Shown piece by piece: positions 1-7,665 of a DNA stretch of 64,000 nt (positions are counted from its first letter, which is position 1; each line of letters starts with the position of its first letter). The DNA is taken from the NCBI GenBank assembly GCA_051747425.1, contig JBNJGD010000004.1:93071-157070 (forward strand), written 5' to 3'. The notes beneath the pieces were generated by a model, which saw only the letters and a program-made list of their open reading frames with translations, did no database searches and was not told where the DNA came from. The position numbers and the translations under genes were made by a program. The stretch comes from HTCC5015 sp051747425 (lineage in GTDB: Bacteria > Pseudomonadota > Gammaproteobacteria > HTCC5015).

Positions 1-781
1 CGGGCCCCGAGAGTATCGGGTGGGTCACATAGGCCACCACACGCTTGGCGCCGTGTTTCTTCAGGGCGGAGGCGGCCTTGCACAGAGTGCCGGCGGTATC
101 GACCATGTCATCGAGGATCACACAGGTGCGATCCTTGACCTCGCCGATAATGTGCATCACCTCGGAGACATTGGCCTGGGGGCGGCGTTTGTCGATGATT
201 GCCAGGTCGGCATCGTTCAACTGCTTGGCCACAGCGCGGGCGCGCACCACGCCGCCCACATCCGGGGAGACCACGATCAGGTTTTCGTAGTTCTGCTTGT
301 TGATATCGGCAAGCAAAATCGGAGAGCCGTAGACATTGTCCACCGGGACATCAAAAAAGCCCTGGATCTGGTCGGCGTGCAGGTCCACTGTCAGCACCCG
401 ATCCACGCCCACCGCCTGCAGCATATTGGCCACCACCTTGGCGGTAATCGGAACGCGCGCCGAGCGCACCCGGCGATCCTGGCGCGAGTAGCCAAGATAG
501 GGAATCACTGCGGTGATGCGCCCTGCCGAGGCGCGGCGTAGCGCGTCGGTCAGCACCAGTACTTCCATCAGGTTGTCATTGGTGGGCGTGCAGGTGGACT
601 GGACGATAAACACATCCTTGCCACGCACATTTTCCTCGACTTCCACCGAGACTTCGCCATCGCTGAACTTGCCGACATTGGCTTTACCAATGGGCAGTTT
701 CAGGCCTTCGGCGACGGAATGGGCGAGAGCGGGATTGGCGTTCCCGGTGAAGAGCATCAAACGGTTTTCGAGATTGGCCAC
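1..781 (-). CDS. prs: Ribose-phosphate pyrophosphokinase, 3' part cut off by the window edge
   Basis: This enzyme makes PRPP from ribose 5-phosphate and ATP for nucleotide, histidine and tryptophan synthesis in the cytoplasm. About 260 of the usual ~315 residues are visible. Family blocks seen are FTGNANPALA near the start, the flexible-loop segment YARQDRR, the conserved VDLHADQIQGFFD, and the PRPP-binding loop DDMVDTAGT close to the window edge. The best start is a GTG at 781, because an in-frame TAA lies just upstream; an ATG at 758 is the alternative and matches the shorter N-termini. It lies downstream of ispE and tRNA-Gln, the usual gammaproteobacterial order, but a strong terminator at 823-862 separates it from the tRNA, so it probably has its own promoter or depends on readthrough. 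Confidence 0.96.
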   Translation of the reverse strand, partial: MANLENRLMLFTGNANPALAHSVAEGLKLPIGKANVGKFSDGEVSVEVEENVRGKDVFIVQSTCTPTNDNLMEVLVLTDALRRASAGRITAVIPYLGYSRQDRRVRSARVPITAKVVANMLQAVGVDRVLTVDLHADQIQGFFDVPVDNVYGSPILLADINKQNYENLIVVSPDVGGVVRARAVAKQLNDADLAIIDKRRPQANVSEVMHIIGEVKDRTCVILDDMVDTAGTLCKAASALKKHGAKRVVAYVTHPILSGP

Positions 782-822
782 AGTGACACCTAGTCGTTTT
801 TACAGGTCTGTCGAACTCTAAC

Positions 823-862
823 AAAAAATCCGCTCACTCGGTAACGAGGTGAGCGGATTTTT
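823..862 (-). terminator. Rho-independent terminator after tRNA-Gln
   Basis: On the minus strand a long stem (arms AAATCCGCTCA and TGAGCGGATTT, extended by a CTCG/CGAG top with one bulged C) closes over a TTAC loop and is followed by a run of T. It follows the 3' end of tRNA-Gln directly and precedes prs. Confidence 0.85.
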
Positions 863-869
863 ACGGGTA

Positions 870-944
870 TGGCTGGGGTGGCAGGATTCGAACCTGCGAA
901 TGGCAGGATCAAAACCTGCTGCCTTGCCACTTGGCGACACCCCA
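870..944 (-). tRNA. tRNA-Gln (anticodon TTG), CCA encoded
   Basis: The minus strand reads a complete 75-nt cloverleaf beginning TGGGGTGTCGCC and ending in an encoded CCA. The anticodon stem GCAGG/CCTGC encloses the loop TTTTGAT, which gives anticodon TTG at 912-910. The T-arm contains GGTTCGAATCC. A tRNA-Gln between ispE and prs is common in this class. The 5' 36 nt overlap the open reading frame of ispE, whose TGA stop lies within the anticodon loop. Confidence 0.97.
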
Positions 945-1808
945 AGAATCGTTCAATTTGTGATGAGCGGGAGATTGGTTACAGCCTTTGGCCACAAACC
1001 CTCCTGTACTCTTTGGCCGCTGAGCAAACACGGCTCTGGCCTCGTCTTGCGTTTTGAAAGCGCCGAAAACGCAGGCGCCACTACCGCTGAGTCGGGCGGT
1101 GGTAAACCGTTCGAGAAAGCTCAAAGCCGCATCTACTTCGGGGCTTTCCGCTCTCGCGACCGGCTCAAAAACATTGGTCAAATCATCAACTTGAGCCACT
1201 GTTTCGAGGCCGCGTATTTTCCGCACCGGGCAGTCCCTTGTCAATCCCGGATGGGAAAAAAGTTTGCCGGTATCGAGGCTGACCGGGGGCGCCAAAACGA
1301 CAAACCAGGGCTCGTCGATTTGAATCGGAGTGATCTCCTCACCCACGCCCTCGGCCCAGCAGGCACGGCCTCGAACAAACACCGGCACATCGGCGCCCAG
1401 GGCCAGACCCAGCTCTGCCAGATCATCCTCATTGAGACCGCACTGCCACAGGGCATTGAGACCGAGCAGTACGCTGGCGGCATCCGAAGAGCCGCCACCG
1501 AGGCCGCCACCCATGGGCAGCCGCTTGTCGACATCGATATCGGCGCCGAAACCGGTGCCGGTACGGGACTGCAGCAAACGCGCGGCGCGCACCACCAGAT
1601 CCTGATCTTCGGCAACCCCGTCAAGATCCCGGCAGCGACGAATCTCGCCATCCCCGCGCCGGCGCAGAAGAATCTCGTCGCCAAAATTGAGGAACTGAAA
1701 AATGGTCTGCAACAGATGGTAACCGTCATCGCGGCGACCGGTGATGTGCAAAAAGCGGTTGATCTTGGCCGGAGCCGGCAGGCTCAGTTGTTCTACTCCA
1801 GTGTCCAT
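909..1808 (-). CDS. ispE: 4-diphosphocytidyl-2-C-methyl-D-erythritol kinase
   Basis: A GHMP-family kinase that phosphorylates CDP-methylerythritol with ATP in the MEP isoprenoid pathway. The N-terminal PAPAKINRFLHI, the ATP-binding glycine-rich loop MGGGLGGGSSDAA and the C-terminal RLSGSGACVFGAF are all present. The start at 1808 overlaps the end of lolB by 16 nt, which indicates translational coupling. The frame is 299 codons, longer than the ~283 of E. coli: the expected end (a GFVAKGCNQSP block) is followed by no stop, and the frame continues into tRNA-Gln and terminates at TGA 911-909 in the anticodon loop. RNase P cleavage of a joint transcript would remove the stop codon. Confidence 0.95.
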   Translation of the reverse strand: MDTGVEQLSLPAPAKINRFLHITGRRDDGYHLLQTIFQFLNFGDEILLRRRGDGEIRRCRDLDGVAEDQDLVVRAARLLQSRTGTGFGADIDVDKRLPMGGGLGGGSSDAASVLLGLNALWQCGLNEDDLAELGLALGADVPVFVRGRACWAEGVGEEITPIQIDEPWFVVLAPPVSLDTGKLFSHPGLTRDCPVRKIRGLETVAQVDDLTNVFEPVARAESPEVDAALSFLERFTTARLSGSGACVFGAFKTQDEARAVFAQRPKSTGGFVAKGCNQSPAHHKLNDSWGVAKWQGSRF

Positions 1809-2419
1809 TGCCCCACTGCCATTTTGACCTTGATGTAGGGTGACTGCAGGTAGATTTTTCTCGGCAGGGCCAGTTTTTGCCCCTCGAAGTCGACCTCGGT
1901 GTAGTCGGGGTACTCGACATACCAGTCGCCACTTTGAAAGGCCATTGTATGACCGTACTGATCCACCTGAATGGTCGGATTTTCGGTATCGGGGACCGCG
2001 CCGAGCACCCAGGCTCGCATCTCGGCCACGGGGATTTCCCAGCCGGTGCGCATCCACACCAGCCCCTCGGCGTTGGCGGCGCGAACCTCCTCGCCGTCCT
2101 CGCCCTCCATAAAGACGCCGTTCTCATCCGTCTGGACATCCACACTGCCGGCACCGAAGGGGCCGTACATGCGCAGGCGAAAATCGTCGGGGGACTGCTC
2201 CCAGAAAAGGCTGGCATTGGCCGAGTCGTCGGCGGTCGTCACCGCCACGCGACCCTCGATTTCCCAGGACTGCACGCGACTGAGCCGGTCCTGCCACTGC
2301 AGCCAGCGTTCGCGCACCTGTTCGGGGTCGAGGGGCTCGCCCTCTTTAAAGGACGGCTGACTGGCACAACCGGCCAGCAAAAACAGGCACACCGTGCCCA
2401 TAAACAGTCGTTGGAACAT
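1793..2419 (-). CDS. lolB: Outer-membrane lipoprotein receptor LolB
   Basis: LolB receives lipoproteins from the periplasmic carrier LolA and inserts them in the inner leaflet of the outer membrane. The 208-residue product has a lipoprotein signal peptide with lipobox LLAGC (Cys18). The mature part carries the typical WEIEGRVAV strand and the internal VWMRTGWEIPV segment. Its ATG shares one base with the TGA of the upstream TPR lipoprotein gene (TGATG), and its 3' end overlaps ispE. This TPR-lolB-ispE order is standard in pseudomonads and relatives. Confidence 0.94.
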   Translation of the reverse strand: MFQRLFMGTVCLFLLAGCASQPSFKEGEPLDPEQVRERWLQWQDRLSRVQSWEIEGRVAVTTADDSANASLFWEQSPDDFRLRMYGPFGAGSVDVQTDENGVFMEGEDGEEVRAANAEGLVWMRTGWEIPVAEMRAWVLGAVPDTENPTIQVDQYGHTMAFQSGDWYVEYPDYTEVDFEGQKLALPRKIYLQSPYIKVKMAVGQWTLE

Positions 2420-4173
2420 CAGAGGTACTGCTCAATGGTTTGTTTGAGAACATCGTGATCGGGCGCCCGGTCGCTCGCCTCCTCCCAAATGCGGCGGGCC
2501 TCTTCGCGCTCGCCGCGCTGCCACAAGACCTCGCCCAGGTGGGCGGCAATTTCGGGATCCGGGTCTGTGGCGTAGGCCTGTTCGAGAAGCTCCTGGGCTT
2601 TTTCCAGCTCACCCTTTCGGTAGTGCATCCAGCCCATGCTGTCCATAATCGCCGCACTGTGCGGTTTTACCTCGTAGGCCTCGCGGATCAGCTTTTCGCC
2701 CTCGGCCAGCTGCTCTGTACGGTTGACCAGCGTGTAACCCAGAGCGTTTTTCAAATTGGGGTTGTCCGGCTCCAGAGACAGCAGATGACGCAAGTCTTCA
2801 ATGGCTTGATCCACCTCGCCCACTTTCTCCGCCATCATCGAATGGGCGTAAAGCAGATCAAAGTGATCCGGCTCGCGCTCCAGCGCCCGCTGTAACAGGT
2901 CGTAGGCGCGAGCGTATTCGAACTGCGAGGCCAGTATATCGACCTTGGCCAGGGTATAGGAGGCGTGCTTGTCGAGACGCTCGTCACCCTCGGCCAGCAT
3001 ATCGATAACATCCAGCCCTTCTTCCACGCGGCCCAGCTTGGCCAGCATGCGCGCCTGCCGCAGCATGGCATCGGTACGGTACTCGCCCTCGCTGACCCGA
3101 AGGTAGTAGCGCAGGGCGGACTGGTAGTCGCCCCGACGCTCATCCACACGGCCAAGGTAATACAGGGCCTCCTGGCTGTCGCGCCCCGAGCGCAACACAT
3201 GGTTGAAGTAGCGCTCCGCGGCGTCCAGCTCTTCCAGTTCGAGGGATAGCAAACCCAGGCGAATTGCCAGGTCGGTATTGTGGGGCTGCTCCTGAAACAT
3301 CAGCTCGTACTGGTAGCGCGCCTCGTCGTAGCGGTGCATCTGCATCAGCAAGCGGGCATAGCTGTGGCGCAATTCGTCGCCACCGCCGCCTGACGAAACG
3401 GCCTCACTCAGCACCTCCAGCGCCCGCTCGTCGCGGCCCAGGGCCTGAAGCACCTGGGTTTTGAGAACGATGGCGCCGGTGTCATCGGGGTTCAGGGCCA
3501 GAGACTCATTCACACTCATCAGGGCGCGCTCGTTTTCACCGTAGCGGGCCTCGACACTGGCCTTGGCGTAGTAGGCTGCCGACTCTTCGGGGTATCGCCC
3601 CGCCAGTGTTTCAGCCACCTTTAGCGCGCCCCTGGCCTGGCGCTCACTGACCAGCACAGCGGCCACTTCCAGCAGACCGCTGCGCGGTTCATCGGCCAAC
3701 TGCACTCTGGCGTCAAAGTAATCCGTGGCCTGCTCAACCTCGCCAAGGTGCAGTGACGCCAGCGCCGCGTAATGGTGGGCCGCCTCGCTCTCGGGCGAGA
3801 GGGTCAGCCATTGCTCGGCCGCCTCCAGAGCACGCTTGTCATCACCGCTGTAGAGAGCGGCTTTGGCCGCCTGCTGGGCCACCTGGGGATCCTTCATCTT
3901 GCCGGCGGCGGAGAGCAGGTGGGGCAACGCCAGCTGCAAATAGCTGGTCGCCGTCTCGCTGTCGCCGGATTCCTCGGCGAGACTGGAGTGAACGCCCGCC
4001 ACCTGCCCCAGCAGATAGTCGTACATCACCTGAGTAGACTCGTCCGGAGCAATACTGCGACTACCCACCACGGACTCAAGCTGCTGGCGCTCGGCGCGCT
4101 TGCCTGACAGGGCTTCACAGCCGGTAAGCGCGATCAGGGTGGTGAATAAAATGAAGGTAACGAGTCTTTTCAT
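2419..4173 (-). CDS. TPR-repeat outer-membrane lipoprotein
   Basis: A 584-residue protein with a lipoprotein signal peptide (lipobox LTGC, Cys19), followed almost entirely by helical tetratricopeptide repeats, for example the block around NPNLKNALGYTLVN near the C-terminus. The family lies upstream of lolB in many gammaproteobacteria and is thought to be an envelope scaffold; the exact function is not known to me. It is the first gene of the TPR-lolB-ispE-tRNA transcript and is divergent from hemA. Confidence 0.85.
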   Translation of the reverse strand: MKRLVTFILFTTLIALTGCEALSGKRAERQQLESVVGSRSIAPDESTQVMYDYLLGQVAGVHSSLAEESGDSETATSYLQLALPHLLSAAGKMKDPQVAQQAAKAALYSGDDKRALEAAEQWLTLSPESEAAHHYAALASLHLGEVEQATDYFDARVQLADEPRSGLLEVAAVLVSERQARGALKVAETLAGRYPEESAAYYAKASVEARYGENERALMSVNESLALNPDDTGAIVLKTQVLQALGRDERALEVLSEAVSSGGGGDELRHSYARLLMQMHRYDEARYQYELMFQEQPHNTDLAIRLGLLSLELEELDAAERYFNHVLRSGRDSQEALYYLGRVDERRGDYQSALRYYLRVSEGEYRTDAMLRQARMLAKLGRVEEGLDVIDMLAEGDERLDKHASYTLAKVDILASQFEYARAYDLLQRALEREPDHFDLLYAHSMMAEKVGEVDQAIEDLRHLLSLEPDNPNLKNALGYTLVNRTEQLAEGEKLIREAYEVKPHSAAIMDSMGWMHYRKGELEKAQELLEQAYATDPDPEIAAHLGEVLWQRGEREEARRIWEEASDRAPDHDVLKQTIEQYL

Positions 4174-4200
4174 GGCATTTTGCTTGTTTAAACTGGCTCA

Positions 4201-4228
4201 ACTATACCGAACTGCGATTCAATCCCAA
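4201..4228 (-). promoter_or_regulatory. Predicted sigma-70 promoter for the TPR-lolB-ispE operon
   Basis: Read on the minus strand: -35 TTGGGA (4228-4223), a 16-nt spacer and -10 TATAGT (4206-4201), 28 nt upstream of the ATG at 4173. It lies in the divergent spacer with hemA. Confidence 0.5.
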
Positions 4229-4299
4229 GCCTTTTTGCTCATTAATCGTTAAAATGGTCGGGACTGTGAACCCCATACGAGATCAAGATCATCGCCAAT

Positions 4300-5550
4300 A
4301 TGCCGCTATCCATTCTCGGCCTCAACCACACCACGGCACCGGTCAGTGTCCGCGAACGCATCGCCTATGAGGGCGAGGCGCTCAATCGCGTGCTCCACGC
4401 ACTCAGGGAAGCCCCCGGTGTCGACGAGGCGGTGGTCGTCTCCACCTGCAATCGCTCGGAGTTTTACTGCGCCGTCGAGAACGAGCACGCCATCGGCGAG
4501 TGGTTGCTTGGGCAAGGCGTCGAGGGGATCGTTCCCGGGGAACATCTCTATCAGTACACCGACGAGGCCGCCGTTCAACATTTGTTCCGCGTCGCCAGCG
4601 GGCTGGACTCCCTGGTACTGGGAGAGCCGCAAATCCTCGGCCAGCTCAAAAGCGCCTATCAGGCCGCCCGCGATGCCCGCAGTGTCGGCGGGCAACTGGG
4701 GCCGCTGTTTGAGCAGGCCTTCTCGGTGGCCAAACTGGTGCGCAGTGAAACCGACATCGGCGCCAACCCCATTTCCGTTGCCTACGCCGCCGTGCGTCTG
4801 GCCCAACAGATCTTCGGCAAACTCGACGACAACCGGGCTCTTCTGATTGGCGCCGGGGAAACCATCGAACTGGCCGCCCAGCACCTGCACAGCAGTGGCA
4901 TCGGCGGTATTACCGTGGCCAACCGCAGTGTTGAAAAAGCCCGACAGCTGGCCGCCCACTATGGCGGAGAGGGCATCGGTATCCCCGACATTCCCACGGC
5001 ACTGAATCGCGCCGACATCATCATTTCCTCCACCGCCAGCCCCTTGCCACTGCTGGGCAAAGGCATGGTGGAAACCGCCCTCAAGGCGCGCAAGCACCGG
5101 CCCTTCTTTATGGTCGACATCGCCGTACCCAGGGACATCGAAAGCGAAGTCAGCGAACTCGAGGATGTCTATCTCTACACGGTCGACGACCTCGAGCAGG
5201 TCATCGAGGAAAATCGCCAGTCGCGCCAGGCGGCGGCCCGGGAGGCCGAGGAAATCATTCGCCACAAGATCGCTGACTTTTGCGAGTGGCAGCGCAGCCG
5301 GGTCGCCGTGGACACCATCAGTGAACTTCGGCAGAGTGTCGAGCGCCACAGTGAAACAGCGCTGGCCCGGGCGCAAAAAATGATCGAACAGGGCAGACCG
5401 GCCGAAGAGGTGCTGCAATGGCTCAGCCACAGCCTGACCAACAAGTTGCTGCACGGCCCCACCGTGCAACTGCGCCAGGCGGCCAGCGAAAACGACCAAA
5501 AATTACTGGAAACGACGCGAAAGCTGTTCGATCTCGATCAACCCGAGTAG
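4300..5550 (+). CDS. hemA: Glutamyl-tRNA reductase
   Basis: Reduces glutamyl-tRNA to glutamate-1-semialdehyde with NADPH, the first committed step of C5 tetrapyrrole synthesis. The 416-residue protein begins with the diagnostic GLNHTTAPVSVRE and has the catalytic cysteine in VSTCNRSE (Cys50). A central NADPH-binding segment contains LLIGAGETIELAA, and there is a helical C-terminal dimerisation domain. It is followed by prfA after 60 nt, the conserved hemA-prfA pair. Confidence 0.97.
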   Translation: MPLSILGLNHTTAPVSVRERIAYEGEALNRVLHALREAPGVDEAVVVSTCNRSEFYCAVENEHAIGEWLLGQGVEGIVPGEHLYQYTDEAAVQHLFRVASGLDSLVLGEPQILGQLKSAYQAARDARSVGGQLGPLFEQAFSVAKLVRSETDIGANPISVAYAAVRLAQQIFGKLDDNRALLIGAGETIELAAQHLHSSGIGGITVANRSVEKARQLAAHYGGEGIGIPDIPTALNRADIIISSTASPLPLLGKGMVETALKARKHRPFFMVDIAVPRDIESEVSELEDVYLYTVDDLEQVIEENRQSRQAAAREAEEIIRHKIADFCEWQRSRVAVDTISELRQSVERHSETALARAQKMIEQGRPAEEVLQWLSHSLTNKLLHGPTVQLRQAASENDQKLLETTRKLFDLDQPE

Positions 5551-5578
5551 CGCCGTCGGCCCCATAGCCTTCAATTCC

Positions 5579-5600
5579 GTCGGGCCACTGCCCGACCTAC
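5579..5600. repeat. REP-like palindrome between hemA and prfA
   Basis: A 22-bp inverted repeat with GTCGGGC/GCCCGAC arms, ending CTAC (GTAG on the other strand). It is the same class as copies at 14496, 18774, 25026, 25861 and 62717. It lies inside the hemA-prfA transcript and so would form a hairpin in the mRNA. Confidence 0.6.
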
Positions 5601-5610
5601 AGTGCAGACA

Positions 5611-6687
5611 ATGAAAGATTCGATAAGACAAAAACTGGAAAACCTCGTCGGCCGCCACGAAGAAGTGGCCATGCTGCTCTCGGATCCGGAGGTGATCGGC
5701 GACCAGAACCGCTTCCGCGATCTGTCCAAGGAGTACGCCGAGCTCGAACCGGTGACCAAAACCTTTGGCGCCTACCAAAGGGAGCGGGAGAACCTGGAAA
5801 CCGCCGAGGAAATGGTCGACGACCCGGACATGAAGGAAATGGCCTGGGAAGAAATTGAAAGCGCCCGAAGTGCGCTGGAAAAGCTGGAAGACGAGTTGCA
5901 GGTACTGCTGCTGCCCAAAGACCCCCACGACAACAGCAACATTTTCCTCGAGATTCGCGCCGGCACCGGCGGCGATGAGGCCGCCATTTTTGCTGGCGAC
6001 CTGCTCAAGATGTACACCCGCTACGCCGAGACACGCGGCTGGAAAATGGAAATTCAGAGCGAAAGCGAAGGCGAGCACGGCGGTTACAAGGAGGTCATTG
6101 CACGCGTCATTGGCCAGGGCGCCTACTCGCGTCTCAAGTTTGAATCCGGCGCCCACCGGGTACAACGCGTGCCCGAAACCGAATCCCAGGGCCGCATCCA
6201 CACCTCGGCAGCCACCGTAGCCATCATGCCCGAAATCGACGAGGTCGAGGCCGAGGACATCAACCCCTCGGATCTGCGCGTCGATACCTTCCGCGCCTCC
6301 GGCGCCGGCGGCCAGCATGTCAACAAAACCGACTCGGCCATCCGCATCACCCACCTGCCCACGGGCATTGTGGTCGAGAGCCAGAACGAGCGCTCGCAAC
6401 ACAAAAACCGCGCCCAGGCCATGAGCCTGCTTCAATCGCGCATCATTCAGGGCGAGCGCGACAAGCAGATGCAGGAACAGGCCGCCGCACGCAAGTCCCT
6501 GGTGGGCTCCGGCGACCGCTCCGAGCGCATCCGCACCTACAACTTCCCCCAGGGGCGGGTCACCGACCACCGCATCAATCTCACCCTGTACAAGCTCGAC
6601 GAGGTTATCGGCGGTCAACTCGATCAGGTCATCAACCCCCTGATCGGCGAATACCAGGCCGACCAGCTGGCCGCACTGGCCGACTAA
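5611..6687 (+). CDS. prfA: Peptide chain release factor 1
   Basis: RF1 recognises UAA and UAG stop codons and releases the finished peptide. The ATG at 5611 gives MKDSIRQKLE, which aligns with the usual N-terminus; a GTG at 5602 would add three residues. The stop-codon recognition region reads VPETESQGRIHTS, with PET at the position of the P-x-T motif, and the catalytic GGQ occurs in GAGGQHVNKTD. Length (358) is normal. The methyltransferase gene prmC, which often follows prfA, is not here; a terminator follows instead. Confidence 0.97.
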   Translation: MKDSIRQKLENLVGRHEEVAMLLSDPEVIGDQNRFRDLSKEYAELEPVTKTFGAYQRERENLETAEEMVDDPDMKEMAWEEIESARSALEKLEDELQVLLLPKDPHDNSNIFLEIRAGTGGDEAAIFAGDLLKMYTRYAETRGWKMEIQSESEGEHGGYKEVIARVIGQGAYSRLKFESGAHRVQRVPETESQGRIHTSAATVAIMPEIDEVEAEDINPSDLRVDTFRASGAGGQHVNKTDSAIRITHLPTGIVVESQNERSQHKNRAQAMSLLQSRIIQGERDKQMQEQAAARKSLVGSGDRSERIRTYNFPQGRVTDHRINLTLYKLDEVIGGQLDQVINPLIGEYQADQLAALAD

Positions 6688-6698
6688 ACCCGCCATTC

Positions 6699-6733
6699 AC
6701 TTGATGGGCATCATTGGCCCATCAAGTCTTTTT
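6699..6733 (+). terminator. Rho-independent terminator after prfA
   Basis: A perfect 11-bp stem (ACTTGATGGGC with GCCCATCAAGT) is followed by CTTTTT. It ends the hemA-prfA unit 12 nt after the prfA stop. Confidence 0.88.
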
Positions 6734-6778
6734 CGCTACGGTAATGCCCGCCAGTGCACCAGCCAAGCGGAGACCAAA

Positions 6779-7540
6779 ATGGCTTTTGAACTTTTCAACA
6801 AGAACAACCACATCAACATCTCCTTCTCCGATCTCGTGACCGGTGAAGAGGGCGTTCAATCCAACCAATTTCTATTGATCGACGACGGCCACGCGGCCCT
6901 GGTCGACCCCGGTGGCGAGCTGACCTACACCCGGCTTTTCATGGCGGTGAGCGACTACATCAACATCAAGAACCTGGACTATGTCTTCGCCTCCCACCAG
7001 GACCCGGACATCGTCGCCTCCATCAACCGCTGGCTCCACGGCACCGACTGCCAGCTGATTTGCCCCGCCATTTGGGACCGCTTCATCCCCCATTTCGCCC
7101 GCAGCGGCAAAACCGCCGGGCGCATGATCTCGGTGCCCGACGAGGGCATGAACATCACCCTGGGCCGCTCCGTGATCAAGGCACTGCCGGCGCATTTTCT
7201 GCACTCCGAGGGCAACTTCCAGTTCTATGACCCCACCTCGAAAATCCTGTTCTCCGGTGACATGGGTGCCAACCTCTGTCCCGGCGTCGCTGACGAGCCG
7301 GTGACCGACATCAAGGAAGTACTGCCTTATATGGAGGGGTTCCACCGCCGCTACATGAACAGCAACAAGGTCTGCCGCTACTGGGCGGGCATGGTGCGCG
7401 AGCTGGATATGGATTGGATGGTGCCGCAACACGGCCGACCCTTCAAAGGGCGCAAGGTGATCAACCAGTTCCTCGACTGGATCGAACAGCTCGAGTGCGG
7501 CACCGACCTGATGTCCCAGGCCAACTACCGGGTGCCGTAA
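6779..7540 (+). CDS. Metallo-beta-lactamase-fold diiron protein (ODP family)
   Basis: A 253-residue MBL-fold protein. The metal motif is ASHQDPDIV (His73, Asp75, Asp77), an H-x-D-x-D version of the usual H-x-H-x-D. Later ligand candidates sit in FLHSEG, LFSGDMGA and VPQHGRPF. The arrangement matches oxygen-binding diiron proteins related to the flavodiiron FprA domain, which serve as oxygen or redox sensors next to chemotaxis or signalling genes in other bacteria. No partner gene is adjacent here. The start at 6779 is preceded by a purine-rich AGCGGAG. The diiron assignment is by family; reactivity is unknown. Confidence 0.78.
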   Translation: MAFELFNKNNHINISFSDLVTGEEGVQSNQFLLIDDGHAALVDPGGELTYTRLFMAVSDYINIKNLDYVFASHQDPDIVASINRWLHGTDCQLICPAIWDRFIPHFARSGKTAGRMISVPDEGMNITLGRSVIKALPAHFLHSEGNFQFYDPTSKILFSGDMGANLCPGVADEPVTDIKEVLPYMEGFHRRYMNSNKVCRYWAGMVRELDMDWMVPQHGRPFKGRKVINQFLDWIEQLECGTDLMSQANYRVP

Positions 7541-7555
7541 CCCCCCGCCGACATT

Positions 7556-7665
7556 GTCGCGGCGAGGGTGCCGCTCCTACCCCGTAGGAGGCCCGACCCC
7601 GGGCCGACCTGTCGCGGCGAGGGCGCCGCTCCTACAACCCGCAGGAGGCCCGACCCCGGGCCGAC
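7556..7665. repeat. Two tandem 55-bp REPIN units abutting the fumarase stop codon
   Basis: Two near-identical 55-bp units lie at 7556-7610 and 7611-7665. Each holds one GTCGCGGCG...CTCCTAC arm and one facing GTAGGAG...GCCGAC arm, both GC-rich palindromes headed by GTAG. The second unit ends one base before the fumarase stop codon, so on the minus strand the hairpins begin directly after translation ends and may act as terminators or mRNA stabilisers. Confidence 0.85.

Noticed and set aside
5602..5610. GTG start three codons upstream for prfA
   Set aside because: The ATG at 5611 aligns with the usual RF1 N-terminus and the GTG lies next to a REP palindrome.
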